From JAMDEO01 sp963775295 (GTDB lineage: Bacteria; Actinomycetota; Thermoleophilia; RBG-16-64-13), in NCBI GenBank assembly GCA_963775295.1, contig CAVZIK010000006.1:2914001-2978000 (forward strand): 64,000 bases of DNA, given 5' to 3'. Position 1 is the stretch's first letter, and each line of letters begins with the position of its first letter. Shown here piece after piece: positions 45,277 through 54,172 of the stretch. The notes beneath the pieces are model-generated. The model saw only the letters and a list, made by a program, of their open reading frames with translations, made no database searches and was not told where the DNA came from. Position numbers and translations under genes: made by a program.

Positions 45277-45327
45277 ACTGAGGTGCGTGATGTCCGGACA
45301 ATGCCGTAGGAGAAGCAAGGTGGACCG

Positions 45328-45906
45328 GTGAACAAGCTGCGAATCCTGATCGTCGACGATGAATCCATCATCCGGATCGATCTGAGGGAAAGACTTACCC
45401 AGATGGGGCACGAGGTCGTGGGCGAGGCTTGGTCCGGTGAGGAAGCGATCGTCAAAGCGCAGGAACTCAAGCCGGACCTCATCTTTCTGGACATCAAGAT
45501 GCCGGGGATGGACGGTCTCGAAGCACTCGCCCATATAAACGAGCAGGGCGCACGCCCGGTGATAGTCCTCACCGCCTTCAGTGACCGCACGTTTATCGAA
45601 AAGGCGGCGGAACTGGGCGCGGCGGCGTACATGATGAAGCCGTTCGAAGAGCACCAGATCCTTCCGGCGATTCACCTGGCGGTCTCCCACTTCGAGGAAC
45701 TCCAGTCGCTGCGCGCCGAGAACGAATCCCTCAAGGAAACGGTGGAGGTGAGCAGGCTTGTCAACAGGGCCAAGTCCCTCCTGGCCGAGCACGAGGGCCT
45801 CACCGAGAGCCAGGCCTTTCGCAAGATCCAGAAGATGAGCATGGACAGGAACAAGAAGATGAAAGACGTGGCCAACGCGGTGATCCTGGTCTACGGGGAC
45901 CGCTGA
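45328..45906 (+). CDS. ANTAR-domain response regulator (RNA-binding antiterminator)
   Basis: The 192-residue protein has a receiver domain with D10/D11, phospho-acceptor D55 (LIFLDIKMPG), T83 and K105, followed by a coiled linker and a C-terminal ANTAR domain (LVNRAKSLLAEHEGLTESQ ... MDRNKKMKDVANAVI). ANTAR regulators such as AmiR, NasT and EutV bind paired hexaloop hairpins in mRNA leaders and prevent termination. The GTG start has AAGGTGGA. With the adjacent FIST kinase it forms a two-component system acting on RNA rather than on promoters. Its target leaders are not obvious in this window. Confidence 0.92.
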   Translation: MNKLRILIVDDESIIRIDLRERLTQMGHEVVGEAWSGEEAIVKAQELKPDLIFLDIKMPGMDGLEALAHINEQGARPVIVLTAFSDRTFIEKAAELGAAAYMMKPFEEHQILPAIHLAVSHFEELQSLRAENESLKETVEVSRLVNRAKSLLAEHEGLTESQAFRKIQKMSMDRNKKMKDVANAVILVYGDR

Positions 45907-46032
45907 CCTCGAGACTTCGGAGGCCGGGACGCGAGCCAGATGGAATGCCCGGCGGCTCGGAACTTGAGCACCTGGCTCAGTTGTTAGCGTTCGGACTCAG
46001 ATAGCCGAAAAGGCTGGGCGACCGTCCCACCG

Positions 46033-46307
46033 ATGAAGGTATAGCGGAAGTAAGAACGCTTCTCCACCGTGAACGCTTCTCCACTGTGCGCGACGCGCTG
46101 GAAGACGCGTTTTCTGCGCCTTTGGGGCGAGACTTGGCGCAAGGACTCTTCGCGCTCAGCAATCCCTTGGTGGCGGACACCCTGTTCTTGGAGGAGGGCC
46201 AGAACCTGCGGCCGGACATCCAAGTGTTCGTCAACGGACGGCTGCTCGCGCTACATCAGAGACTTGGTGCGAGGCTGAGCAACGACGAGGAAGTGATGTT
46301 GCCGTAG
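46033..46307 (+). pseudogene. Decayed MoaD-like gene
   Basis: From ATG 46033 the frame reads MKV, stop, RK, stop, ERFSTV; then a near-perfect 17-base duplication (46055-46088 region, CGCTTCTCCAC repeated) shifts the frame. From GTG 46086 the sequence again reads like a MoaD/ThiS relative: VRDALEDAF, then LRPDIQVFVNGRLLAL and SNDEEVMLP. It stops just before the expected Gly-Gly end. The gene therefore appears inactivated by nonsense changes, a tandem duplication and loss of the C-terminus. The rest of 45907-46394 shows nothing else. Confidence 0.55.
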
Positions 46308-46394
46308 GCCGATCCCAACCTCTGAGGCAACCGCCCGGGCCCCAACCTTCCGCAGACCGACCGGCCGACCCTTAGCGGCGATCTAAGTCCTGGC

Positions 46395-47972
46395 CTAGTG
46401 TCGTTCACCAAAATGTTGGAACACCGCCGGTTCGTTCTGCACCATCTTCTCTGGTTTGAAGATGGCCGGATCCATAACCTTCAAGTCCGCGGCGATCTCC
46501 GGAGTGAAGTCCATCTGAGCAAGGACGTCCCTCTCCACCTCGATGCCCGGAGCGATCTCCGTGAGGACCATCTTGCCGCCGACCAGCCTGAAGACAGCCC
46601 GTTCGGTCACGTAGAGCACCTCTTGGCCGGTCTTCGTCGCGAATCCGCCACTAAAAGTGATCTGCTCCACCTGCTTTTTGAACTTCCTCTTTGCCCCTTC
46701 TTGGACGATGACGACCTTCCCGCCTTCGGTGTCGAGAATAGTTTCGCCGTTCATGAAGGTGCCACAGAAGACCATTGTCTTTGCATTCTGCGAGATGTCG
46801 ATGAAGCCGCCGCTGCCAGTGATGCGCTTGCCCAGCTTGCTCACGTTGACGTTCCCCGACTCGTCGGCCTCCCCCATGCCCAGAAATGCCATGTCCAAGC
46901 CGCCACCGTGGTAGAAGTCGAACTGGCACGGCATGCTCATGATGCAGTCGGGATTCCAGGCGGCGCCGAAGATCACGCCTTTGGCCGGCACCCCGCCGAC
47001 GACGCCCATCTCGATACTGAACACGAAGTCCTCCAGGATCCCCTCTTCGGCCGCGATATTGGCGATGCCGTCGGGAATGCCGATCCCTAGGTTGACAACC
47101 GCGCCCGGCTTCAATTCCAGAGCGGCTCGCCTTGCGATGAACTTCCGAATGCCGAAGTCCAGGCTGGGCATCGCATCCATGGGGACCCTGACTTCGCCAC
47201 ACAGAGAGGGATTGTATTCCGCCTCCGCCGATTGCCACTGCTCAGGACAGACCACCACAGCGCTGACCATGTGCGCGGGCACGCGGACCATCCGTGGATT
47301 CAGAGTCCCTCGCTTGGCGATCCGCTTGACTTGGGCGATGATGACTCCGCCGCTGTTGTAGGTGGCCTGAGCGGCGGACAAGAGGTGCAGGTCGAGCCCC
47401 TCCATCTCCACGGAGATGTTCCCGTCTTCATCGGCGGTCGTGCCGCGAACGATGCAAACGTCGATGGGGAAGGACTTATACAGGAGCATCTCACTGCCTT
47501 GAAAGTCGAGCAACTCCACGAGGCTCTCCTCGGCCTTCTTATTCATCCGTCCGCCTTCGAGCCGAGGATCCATGAAGGTGTTCAAGCCGACCGTGGTCAG
47601 GAGTCCAGGGCGTCCAGCGGCGATCTCGCGCATGAGTAGAGCGAGGACCCCCTGGGGCAGGTTGTACGCTTCGATCTCCTCGTCCAGAGCCAGTTGTCCC
47701 ATGACCTTGGACCAGAGCCAGTGACCCCCGATGACCCTCTTGACCAGACCCTTGTGAGCCAGCCGACCCAGACCTGTCTCGTTGCCGCTGCCAACCCCCG
47801 TGACATGAACCAAAGTGAGGTTGTTGGGCTCACCCGTCTGCAAAAAGCGCCTCTCGAGGCCCCTGTAGATGAGATCGGCATCCTGAAAACCGCCGCCTGA
47901 TGCCACAAGATTGACGGTGTCGAAATTCTTGATGAGGCCTACTGCTTGGTCGACGGAACACAATTTGTCCAC
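46395..47972 (-). CDS. Class I acyl-CoA transferase, fused alpha-beta (propionate/acetate CoA-transferase type)
   Basis: The 525-residue protein contains both halves of a family I CoA-transferase. The first half has LVASGGGFQDADLIYRGLE and HVTGVGSGNETGLGRLA. The second has VNLGIGIPDGIANIAAEE and FSIEMGVVGGVPAKG, whose glutamate is the expected nucleophile forming the glutamyl-CoA intermediate. It moves CoA between short-chain acids such as acetate, propionate, butyrate or acrylate. GTG at 47972 is set by GGAGG eight bases upstream; the long open frame before it lacks homology. It fits with the transcarboxylase genes 4 kb away in propionate metabolism (inference). Confidence 0.88.
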   Translation of the reverse strand: MDKLCSVDQAVGLIKNFDTVNLVASGGGFQDADLIYRGLERRFLQTGEPNNLTLVHVTGVGSGNETGLGRLAHKGLVKRVIGGHWLWSKVMGQLALDEEIEAYNLPQGVLALLMREIAAGRPGLLTTVGLNTFMDPRLEGGRMNKKAEESLVELLDFQGSEMLLYKSFPIDVCIVRGTTADEDGNISVEMEGLDLHLLSAAQATYNSGGVIIAQVKRIAKRGTLNPRMVRVPAHMVSAVVVCPEQWQSAEAEYNPSLCGEVRVPMDAMPSLDFGIRKFIARRAALELKPGAVVNLGIGIPDGIANIAAEEGILEDFVFSIEMGVVGGVPAKGVIFGAAWNPDCIMSMPCQFDFYHGGGLDMAFLGMGEADESGNVNVSKLGKRITGSGGFIDISQNAKTMVFCGTFMNGETILDTEGGKVVIVQEGAKRKFKKQVEQITFSGGFATKTGQEVLYVTERAVFRLVGGKMVLTEIAPGIEVERDVLAQMDFTPEIAADLKVMDPAIFKPEKMVQNEPAVFQHFGERH

Positions 47973-48186
47973 GGACGAATCCTCCAAGGGTCTTATACAT
48001 AGCCCGCTGCCAACGGGCGTTGTTACCAGGGACAATATAGCAGGGGGGGAAAGACGCGGGCGGTACCGCGGCGGTTTCGACGAGCCTTGCCGTGGTGGAG
48101 TTCTCGGTGGCGCATACCGGTCGATGGAGGCGAAGCGAACAGTCTGCCTCGACCGCATAGGCCTCGGGCTAGAACGAATTGCCCGG

Positions 48187-48672
48187 CTAAGCGTACCGGC
48201 GCGTGCGCGCGGCGTTCAGATCGGTAACGACGCCGCCGATCCTTCCCCTGCCGGTCGCGGCCCCCAACTGGACACGGACGAAGGCCTCCCGCATGCGATC
48301 GGTCAGATCGGCAAACTGTGCCTGCGAGACGTCCAGCCCCACGCGCCTGAACTCGCCCGCCCTGCCCCGAGCCCGCGACAAGATGGAAGTCATCTCGAAA
48401 AGAGCTTCGGATGAGTCCTCGTCAGACTCAGAGCCAGACGCGGCAAGAAGTACTTCTTCGTGGAGCGCGCGCGGTGCGTTCGCGCGGATCTCGAGCCCAC
48501 TGACAAGGTCGACGTACAGCCGCCAGAGACGGTACGAGAGATCGGCGAAGCGCTCAGCCTCGTTCGGAAAGCGAAATCTGCCGAGACGATGTCCCGGCCA
48601 GAAAAGAGCGAGGACAACAACCAGTGCACCGACGATCCCACCGAGGATCCCCCCTGCGAGAGCCGCCATCAT
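48187..48672 (-). CDS. Hypothetical protein with one N-terminal membrane segment
   Basis: This 161-residue protein starts with a glycine/alanine/valine-rich hydrophobic segment (residues 2-24, ending LALFWPGH) and continues as a mainly helical soluble domain with an acidic stretch (SGSESDEDSSEALFE). I do not recognise the family. The strong promoter just upstream supports a real gene. It has no clear ribosome-binding site. It faces away from nothing in particular: the CoA-transferase downstream is 214 bases further in the same direction. Confidence 0.6.
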   Translation of the reverse strand: MMAALAGGILGGIVGALVVVLALFWPGHRLGRFRFPNEAERFADLSYRLWRLYVDLVSGLEIRANAPRALHEEVLLAASGSESDEDSSEALFEMTSILSRARGRAGEFRRVGLDVSQAQFADLTDRMREAFVRVQLGAATGRGRIGGVVTDLNAARTRRYA

Positions 48673-48702
48673 GGATTGGGAAAGTGTCGTTTCATACTAT
48701 GA

Positions 48703-48730
48703 AGCATAGATGGCCCTCCACCCTTGTCAA
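48703..48730 (-). promoter_or_regulatory. Promoter for the 161-residue membrane-anchored protein
   Basis: On the minus strand a consensus TTGACA is followed after 16 bases by TATGCT, 31 bases before the start codon at 48672. The remaining sequence of 48731-48920 shows no gene. Confidence 0.65.
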
Positions 48731-48920
48731 GCCTTACCATTCCGAACTCTTTTCGCCCGTCTTATCTCGAGTTCCCCATCGAACCATCCCGCCCCCACCG
48801 ATAACCGCTTTCAGACACTTCACCACTCCGGGCCGGGAACGGAGGTCGGGAGCCGGCGCCACCGACTCGGCGGCGGTTGCCACCTTGATGCCCCGGGTCC
48901 CGCTCCAGCTTAGCCTTGGC

Positions 48921-49589
48921 CTAATGTCTGAAACGGCAGGTCTCGCCCAAGTCGCAGAACGCGCAGGGTGAACGAACCTCCTTGGATTCGTATCCGGGTC
49001 CCATACCTATCATCAAAGAAACGGATTTCTGTGGGACCAGCATGCCGCTCTCGGTCACTCGAACTCCAATGGACTCCACATCCAACAGTCCGCACAAGAG
49101 CTTCTGCTCGACGATGGCCCAGCCGGCGAGCTGCCCAGGAGCCAATTCCGCCCCCACCCCCCAGCCTCTGCGGGCGGCTTCCTCCTCCGCGATCTCGTGC
49201 GCACCTTTGACGAGCTTTCCGATCACGAACACACCCGCTTCACCGAGCAGGAAGGAGTGAAGCGCCTTTCCGGACACCTGGAGTTCCCGGGCGGCCTCCT
49301 CAAGTTGAGGTCCAATGGTCGCTACGGCCACGAAAGCCAGTTCTGCGGACGCCAGCAAATCCGCGTGCCTGCCAAGATCGAATAGCGCGCCCCCCACTTG
49401 GGCTTTACGCTCCGATCGGACACCGACCTTCAGCCAGTCGAACACGAGCGCCGGCGACACAAGTCCCGCAGCCGTCTCCATCGCCTGGCGTGCCGCGTCC
49501 TGCATTCCTGGACGGCGGAGAGCGTCACCTTGGGCCTCGAGGAATTCGTCGAGCCTCAGAGTGAAGTTGAACTCGGTTCGAGCAGTCAT
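48921..49589 (-). CDS. MetH activation-domain-like protein (corrinoid reactivation)
   Basis: The 222-residue protein resembles stand-alone forms of the vitamin B12-dependent methionine synthase activation domain. The S-adenosylmethionine-binding core is recognisable as ELAPGQLAGWAIVEQKLL (usual form SPGY...W), IGVRVTESGMLVPQKSVS, and LGEAGVFVIGKLVKGAHEIA earlier. It ends CAFCDLGETCRFRH, a cysteine cluster common in this type. Such proteins are found with corrinoid methyltransferases and are thought to remethylate or reactivate cobalamin. The start ATG overlaps the stop of a 50-residue ORF as ATGA. Confidence 0.75.
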   Translation of the reverse strand: MTARTEFNFTLRLDEFLEAQGDALRRPGMQDAARQAMETAAGLVSPALVFDWLKVGVRSERKAQVGGALFDLGRHADLLASAELAFVAVATIGPQLEEAARELQVSGKALHSFLLGEAGVFVIGKLVKGAHEIAEEEAARRGWGVGAELAPGQLAGWAIVEQKLLCGLLDVESIGVRVTESGMLVPQKSVSLMIGMGPGYESKEVRSPCAFCDLGETCRFRH

Positions 49590-49738
49590 AAGACAGGCAT
49601 TCCCTGAGCGAACTCGGCGCCATCACTGCATTCCCGGATACTAACAACACTGGAGCCGGGGCCCTCCGGAGTGGCCGTACCGTCCTCGACCGAGGCTTCA
49701 CAAACATCGAGAAGAAGGTCAATACTCCCACGGGACAT
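49586..49738 (-). CDS. Small hypothetical protein coupled to the MetH-activation-like gene
   Basis: A 50-codon gene starts at ATG 49738 with GGGAGG nine bases upstream and ends in an ATGA overlap with the next gene, which is the usual form of translational coupling. The product begins MSRGSIDLLLDVCEAS and ends FAQGMPVL. I do not recognise it. Being a leader or partner for the corrinoid-activation protein is possible. Confidence 0.45.
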   Translation of the reverse strand: MSRGSIDLLLDVCEASVEDGTATPEGPGSSVVSIRECSDGAEFAQGMPVL

Positions 49739-49990
49739 GATTGGTGCCTCCCTCAGGACCGGGCCCGGCGCCCACGATGCGTCAATGATCTCTGGAACAA
49801 GCCTATCATGACGAATAAGGCCCGCCGATAGGCCGGCCTCCGCGATAAATCGGCTCGCCTCAAGCGGGAGGAGCATCAGCCACGACAAAAGGCATCGGGA
49901 GCCGATGGCTGGATTAGATCCTCGCCATGGTCGAGGCCCGCTTTGACGGTCTCGTCGATCTTGTTGACCATCCACATAGACCGACTCCTG

Positions 49991-50019
49991 TTGACGGCCA
50001 TTCGCTCAGCCTATACAGT
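49991..50019 (+). promoter_or_regulatory. Promoter giving a leaderless TPR-protein mRNA
   Basis: TTGACG is followed after 17 bases by TACAGT, which ends six bases before the GTG at 50026. Transcription would begin at or next to the start codon, which explains why no ribosome-binding site is visible. Confidence 0.5.
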
Positions 50020-50025
50020 CCTCGT

Positions 50026-52047
50026 GTGAATGAGCACGCTGAAAGAGGGCGCTGGTCGACCCTGGCCTTTGAAGCCGAGCATCTCTACGATCAAGGAGAC
50101 TACGGTCAAGCCCTCCTCTTGACGGAAGAGACTCTGACCGCTGCCATCGCGAGCCTGGGCGAGATGCATCCCGATGTAGCCCGGATCATGGGCGACTTGG
50201 CGGCGCTTCAGGAAGTGACGGGGCGATACGTTGAGGCCGAGCGGTTACTGACCCGCGCGCTGGAGATCCGGGAATCCACGCTCACGCCTGAGCATCCAGA
50301 CATTCTGCTGAACCTCGACGGCCTCGCACGCATACTCGGGGTCCTCGACCACTACACTGACGCCTCGTCCTTGCTGGAGCGCGCCCTGGCAATGACGATC
50401 CGATCGTTCGGTCCCGATCACATAGAGGTGGCTTCCCGGTGCAGGGAACTGGCGAAGATGTACTCAGCCCAAGGGAGAGGCAAAGAGGCCGAGCTTCTGT
50501 GCCTCCAAGCCCTCTCCATCTGCGAGAAGGCCTTAGGGCTCGGGCATCCTCAAGTGGCGCTCTGCCTGGACCGCCTGGCGGACGTGTGTCTGGCCCGGCG
50601 GGACTGGGCCGATGCACAGTTGCACTACGAACGAGGCCTAGCCCTACGAGAGGCCGTGCTTGGCCCAAATCATCCGCTGGTCGCTTCCAGCCTCGAAAAT
50701 CTTGCGGCGCTTGAGATGGCACAGAACCAGCCGGCCTCCGCGGAGGTGCAGTTCGCCCGCGCCCTGGCCATCAGAGAGAAGGCTCAGGGTACTGACCACC
50801 TCGATCTATCCCACAGCCTCAGCGGGCTGGCCGAGGTGCGCAGCACGCAGGGCCAGTACGCCACGGCGCAACCGCTCCTCGAACGGGCACTCGCAATCCG
50901 CGAGAGGGCACTCGGTGCCGAGCACCCCGATGTTGCCGCCACCCTGGCCGAACTGGCTGTAGTAGAGGGAGCTCTGGGACGCGCTCCTATCGCACTATCC
51001 TTCCAGACGCGAGCTCTTGCAATCCGAGAGCGAGCTCTAGGACCCGAGCACCCCCTCGTCGCGTCAAGCTTGGCTCAGCTCGGGGAGTTGTACCGCGCCG
51101 CCGGGGACTATCCTCAGGCCGAGTCTCTGTTTAGGCGCGCTTTGGCCATAAGAGAGAAGGCTCTCGGACCCGTCCACGGAGATGTGGCAACGAGCCTGGC
51201 CAGCCTCGCCGACCTGTACTTTACGCAGGGACGCTACGCGGAGGCGGAATTGCTCTACACCCGATCGGCCGAGATCGGGGCGGAGGTCTTCGGCCCCAGG
51301 AACCCGCACGTCGCCCTGAGCCTAAACGGCCTTGCCGTCTTGTACTCGGTGCAAGGTCGATATGCACAGGCCGAGCCGCTCTATGAGCGCTCGCTGGCCA
51401 TCTGGGAAGAAGTGCTGGGGCCCAATCACCCCGATGTGGCCACGATTCTCGGAAATCTCGCGGTGCTCTACGATATGCAGGATCGTCACGAGGACGCGGA
51501 GCGGCTGCACAAGCGGGCCCTCTCCATCCGGGAGGTCAGCCTCGGCGCGAACGACCCGCACGTTGCGAACAGCTTGTGCAACTTGGCGGAGACGTACTGC
51601 ACCATTGGACGCTTTGCGGAAGCTGAGCCGCTCTACGAGCGTTCACTCGCGCTTCTCAAGGAGGCGTTCGGTCCCGATCACCCCGATGTGGCCCTAGCCC
51701 TGCACGGCCAAGCCGAACTCCTCAGAGCCCAGCACCGATATGAGGAGGCCCAGCCTCTGTATGAGCGATCGCTTGAGATTCTCCAGGGGGCTCTGGGACC
51801 GGATCATCCCGACGTGGCCCTGATCCTGCATGGCCGGGCCGAATCCCTGAAAGCTCAGAAGCGGTACAAGGAAGCCGAGCCTCTGTTCGAACGGGTCTTG
51901 GCCATAAGGGAGTCGACGCTCGGGCCCGGACACCCCGATGTGGCCCGCACTCTGGACAACATGGCCAGCCTCTATGATCTTACCGGGCGCGCGCAAAAAG
52001 CCAAGACCTTTCGCGAACGCGCCGAGGCTATTAGGCAAACGCGATAA
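50026..52047 (+). CDS. Protein of 15 tandem 42-residue TPR repeats
   Basis: The 673-residue protein is almost wholly a solenoid of kinesin-light-chain-type tetratricopeptide repeats with an exact 42-residue period. I count 15 full units plus a C-terminal half. The unit consensus is LAxLYxxQGRYAEAEPLYER followed by ALAIREKALGPxHPDVAxSL. No signal peptide, membrane segment or catalytic domain is present, so it should be a cytoplasmic scaffold for protein binding. I prefer GTG 50026 because of the promoter placed for leaderless translation; ATG 49927 would add 33 unrelated residues. It ends in a 17-base convergent overlap with the biotin carrier gene. Confidence 0.85.
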   Translation: MNEHAERGRWSTLAFEAEHLYDQGDYGQALLLTEETLTAAIASLGEMHPDVARIMGDLAALQEVTGRYVEAERLLTRALEIRESTLTPEHPDILLNLDGLARILGVLDHYTDASSLLERALAMTIRSFGPDHIEVASRCRELAKMYSAQGRGKEAELLCLQALSICEKALGLGHPQVALCLDRLADVCLARRDWADAQLHYERGLALREAVLGPNHPLVASSLENLAALEMAQNQPASAEVQFARALAIREKAQGTDHLDLSHSLSGLAEVRSTQGQYATAQPLLERALAIRERALGAEHPDVAATLAELAVVEGALGRAPIALSFQTRALAIRERALGPEHPLVASSLAQLGELYRAAGDYPQAESLFRRALAIREKALGPVHGDVATSLASLADLYFTQGRYAEAELLYTRSAEIGAEVFGPRNPHVALSLNGLAVLYSVQGRYAQAEPLYERSLAIWEEVLGPNHPDVATILGNLAVLYDMQDRHEDAERLHKRALSIREVSLGANDPHVANSLCNLAETYCTIGRFAEAEPLYERSLALLKEAFGPDHPDVALALHGQAELLRAQHRYEEAQPLYERSLEILQGALGPDHPDVALILHGRAESLKAQKRYKEAEPLFERVLAIRESTLGPGHPDVARTLDNMASLYDLTGRAQKAKTFRERAEAIRQTR

Positions 52048-52594
52048 GCAATTGCCCGGCCTCGGCCTGATCGCCCTCCGCCACCAAAACTTCCGCGACA
52101 GTGCCCGCGCTCGCAGAACGAAGTTCGTTCTCCATCTTCATGGCCTCGAGAACGAGTACAGGGTCGCCTTCCTTGAGGTCCTGACCGACCTTGACCAACA
52201 CCTTGGCGATCTTGCCCGGCATCGGCGCCCGAACCCCGTTCTTGACTTCTTTGGCGGAGGCCATGGTCGTCTCCGAGGCAGGCCCGGCGTCTGTGCCCGC
52301 AACAGCAGGAGCAGCCGGCGCAACGGTCATTTTCGCCGGCGTCACTTCCTCCGCCACTTCGCTGGCCCTCACGACTATCAACTCTCCCGCCAGTTCCAGG
52401 AGAAACTCGCCCGAGTCGACCTGGCTCTCAACTATGCGAAATTCGTAGTTCTTCCCGTTGACCTCGACGGTCCGTCGATCGTGCGCGGGGGCCGCGACCT
52501 TCGTCTCCGAGGCTCCGCCATCAATTTTGATCTCCCCGGTGGGATCCGCCGCCACATCCCGCACCGCGCCGTCAACAAGAAGTTTGAATCTCAT
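52031..52594 (-). CDS. Biotin carrier subunit (transcarboxylase 1.3S-like)
   Basis: The 187-residue protein ends in a biotinyl domain with the modification site EAMKMEN (Lys153) between ADP-like MPGKIAKVLVKVGQDLKEGD and GTVAEVLVAEGDQAEAGQ. The first 80 residues form a separate N-domain (FKLLVDGAVRDV ... FRIVESQVDSGEFLLEL), and a Pro/Ala linker lies between. It is larger than the 123-residue Propionibacterium 1.3S subunit. It carries carboxybiotin between the two carboxyltransferase subunits encoded upstream. Confidence 0.88.
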   Translation of the reverse strand: MRFKLLVDGAVRDVAADPTGEIKIDGGASETKVAAPAHDRRTVEVNGKNYEFRIVESQVDSGEFLLELAGELIVVRASEVAEEVTPAKMTVAPAAPAVAGTDAGPASETTMASAKEVKNGVRAPMPGKIAKVLVKVGQDLKEGDPVLVLEAMKMENELRSASAGTVAEVLVAEGDQAEAGQLLIAFA

Positions 52595-52597
52595 TGG

Positions 52598-54172
52598 TCA
52601 TCGCCTCCACGGGATGGCCCTGCCGGCGGCCAATTCCTGTCTCGCGACAGCGGTCCATGTCGCTCCCGGAGCAGCCTCCAAATACACGACGGTGATCTCC
52701 TTCTCGGTCCGCACCACGACGGGTTCCGCGCACTCGCCCGCCTGTGTTGCCGCTGAAGCGCTTTCTTTCCTAACGCCCAGCAGATCCGCCACCACTGCCG
52801 CGACCGCAGCCAGTTCATCCTTGGGGCGTTCGGTCCTATCCCGCCGGGCGAAGAACTCGAGTGCCACCTGCGGAAACAAGGCGTACGAGAGCAAATCCTC
52901 TTCGCTGAAGGTGACGCCGAATCCCTCAAGCTCAACTTTACGTTTAGGCAGCTCGGGCTCCAGCGAATCGGCTGGGCGGCCGGTGATCGGTTTCTCGTCG
53001 CCGATGCACAGGATCTGGACTTCGGAGTCCACAGGCGCGGGCGGACGCCCGTAAAGGCCCCTCATGTAGTTGCGGGTCTCGTTCGTGATCATTTGATAGC
53101 GCCCCATGAGCACGTTGAGGGTCGCCTGGGTACCAACTATCTGAGAAGTAGGCGTGACCAAGGGTGGATACCCAAGTTCCTTGCGCACCCGCGGAACTTC
53201 GGCCAGCACGTCCCCCATGCGGTCGAGCGCTCCCTGCTCCTTTAGCTGTGAAGACAGGTTCGAGATCATGCCCCCGGGGATCTGCCAGAGCAGAACTGCT
53301 GGGTCCACCGCGGTGAATGCGCTTTCGTAGGGCGCGTATTTCTTGCGGACCAGCCGGAAATATTCGGCGATCTCTCCGAGCACTTCGAGGTCCATGCCTG
53401 TGTCACGGTCGGTGCCGGCAAGCACGGCCACCATGGACTCCGTGGGAGGATGAGATGAGCCCATCGACATGGATGAGATGGCGCAGTCGAGGATGTCGGC
53501 GCCGGCTTCCACTGCCTTGAGATAGCTCATGGAGGCCATGCCGGAGGTGTAGTGGCAGTGGAGATGGACGAGAATTTCGGGATAGGCGGCCTTCAGGGCG
53601 CTCACGAGTTCGTAGGCGTCGGCCGGATCGAGCAGCCCCGCCATGTCTTTGACGGCTATGCTTTGAGCCCCCATCTTCACGAGTTCGCCGGCATAGGCGA
53701 GGAAAGCGGGGACGTCGTGCACCGGGCTCTTAGTGTAACTGATGGTCCCTTCCGCCCATTTGCCGTTCTCTCTGACCGCCTCGATGGCGACCTGCATGTT
53801 CCGAGGATCGTTGAGGGCGTCGAAGATCCGGAACACGTCGATACCGTTCCTGGCAGCCAAGCGCACGAACTCACGTACCACGTCGTCCGCATAGTTACGG
53901 TACCCCACTACATTCTGGCCGCGCAACAGCATCTGCAGGCGCGTGTCCGGTAGGGCGGCCTTCAAGGCTCGCAGTCGATCCCAGGGATCCTCGTTGAGAA
54001 AGCGCATCATCGAATCGAATGTGGCCCCGCCCCACATCTCCAACGACCAGTACCCGGCTTCATTCAGCTTGGGCGCGATGGGCAGCATGTCTTCTGTGCG
54101 CATCCGAGTGGCTAGGAGCGACTGGTGGGCATCGCGTAAGACGAGATCGGTTATGTGCACCGGGTTTTTCAA
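52598..54172 (-). CDS. Carboxyltransferase, pyruvate/oxaloacetate side (transcarboxylase 5S-like)
   Basis: The 524-residue protein is the HMGL-like TIM-barrel carboxyltransferase of pyruvate carboxylase, oxaloacetate decarboxylase and transcarboxylase 5S. Metal ligands are in LRDAHQSLLATR and HLHCHYTSG; the carbamylated active-site lysine is in SIAVKDMAGLLDP. WGGATFDSMMRFLNEDPW is also diagnostic. I set the start at TTG 54172, which overlaps the upstream stop as TTGA and matches the family N-terminus; ATG 54226 would overlap the neighbour by 58 bases. With no biotin carboxylase or membrane decarboxylase subunit nearby, transcarboxylase is the best reading. Confidence 0.87.
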   Translation of the reverse strand: MKNPVHITDLVLRDAHQSLLATRMRTEDMLPIAPKLNEAGYWSLEMWGGATFDSMMRFLNEDPWDRLRALKAALPDTRLQMLLRGQNVVGYRNYADDVVREFVRLAARNGIDVFRIFDALNDPRNMQVAIEAVRENGKWAEGTISYTKSPVHDVPAFLAYAGELVKMGAQSIAVKDMAGLLDPADAYELVSALKAAYPEILVHLHCHYTSGMASMSYLKAVEAGADILDCAISSMSMGSSHPPTESMVAVLAGTDRDTGMDLEVLGEIAEYFRLVRKKYAPYESAFTAVDPAVLLWQIPGGMISNLSSQLKEQGALDRMGDVLAEVPRVRKELGYPPLVTPTSQIVGTQATLNVLMGRYQMITNETRNYMRGLYGRPPAPVDSEVQILCIGDEKPITGRPADSLEPELPKRKVELEGFGVTFSEEDLLSYALFPQVALEFFARRDRTERPKDELAAVAAVVADLLGVRKESASAATQAGECAEPVVVRTEKEITVVYLEAAPGATWTAVARQELAAGRAIPWRR

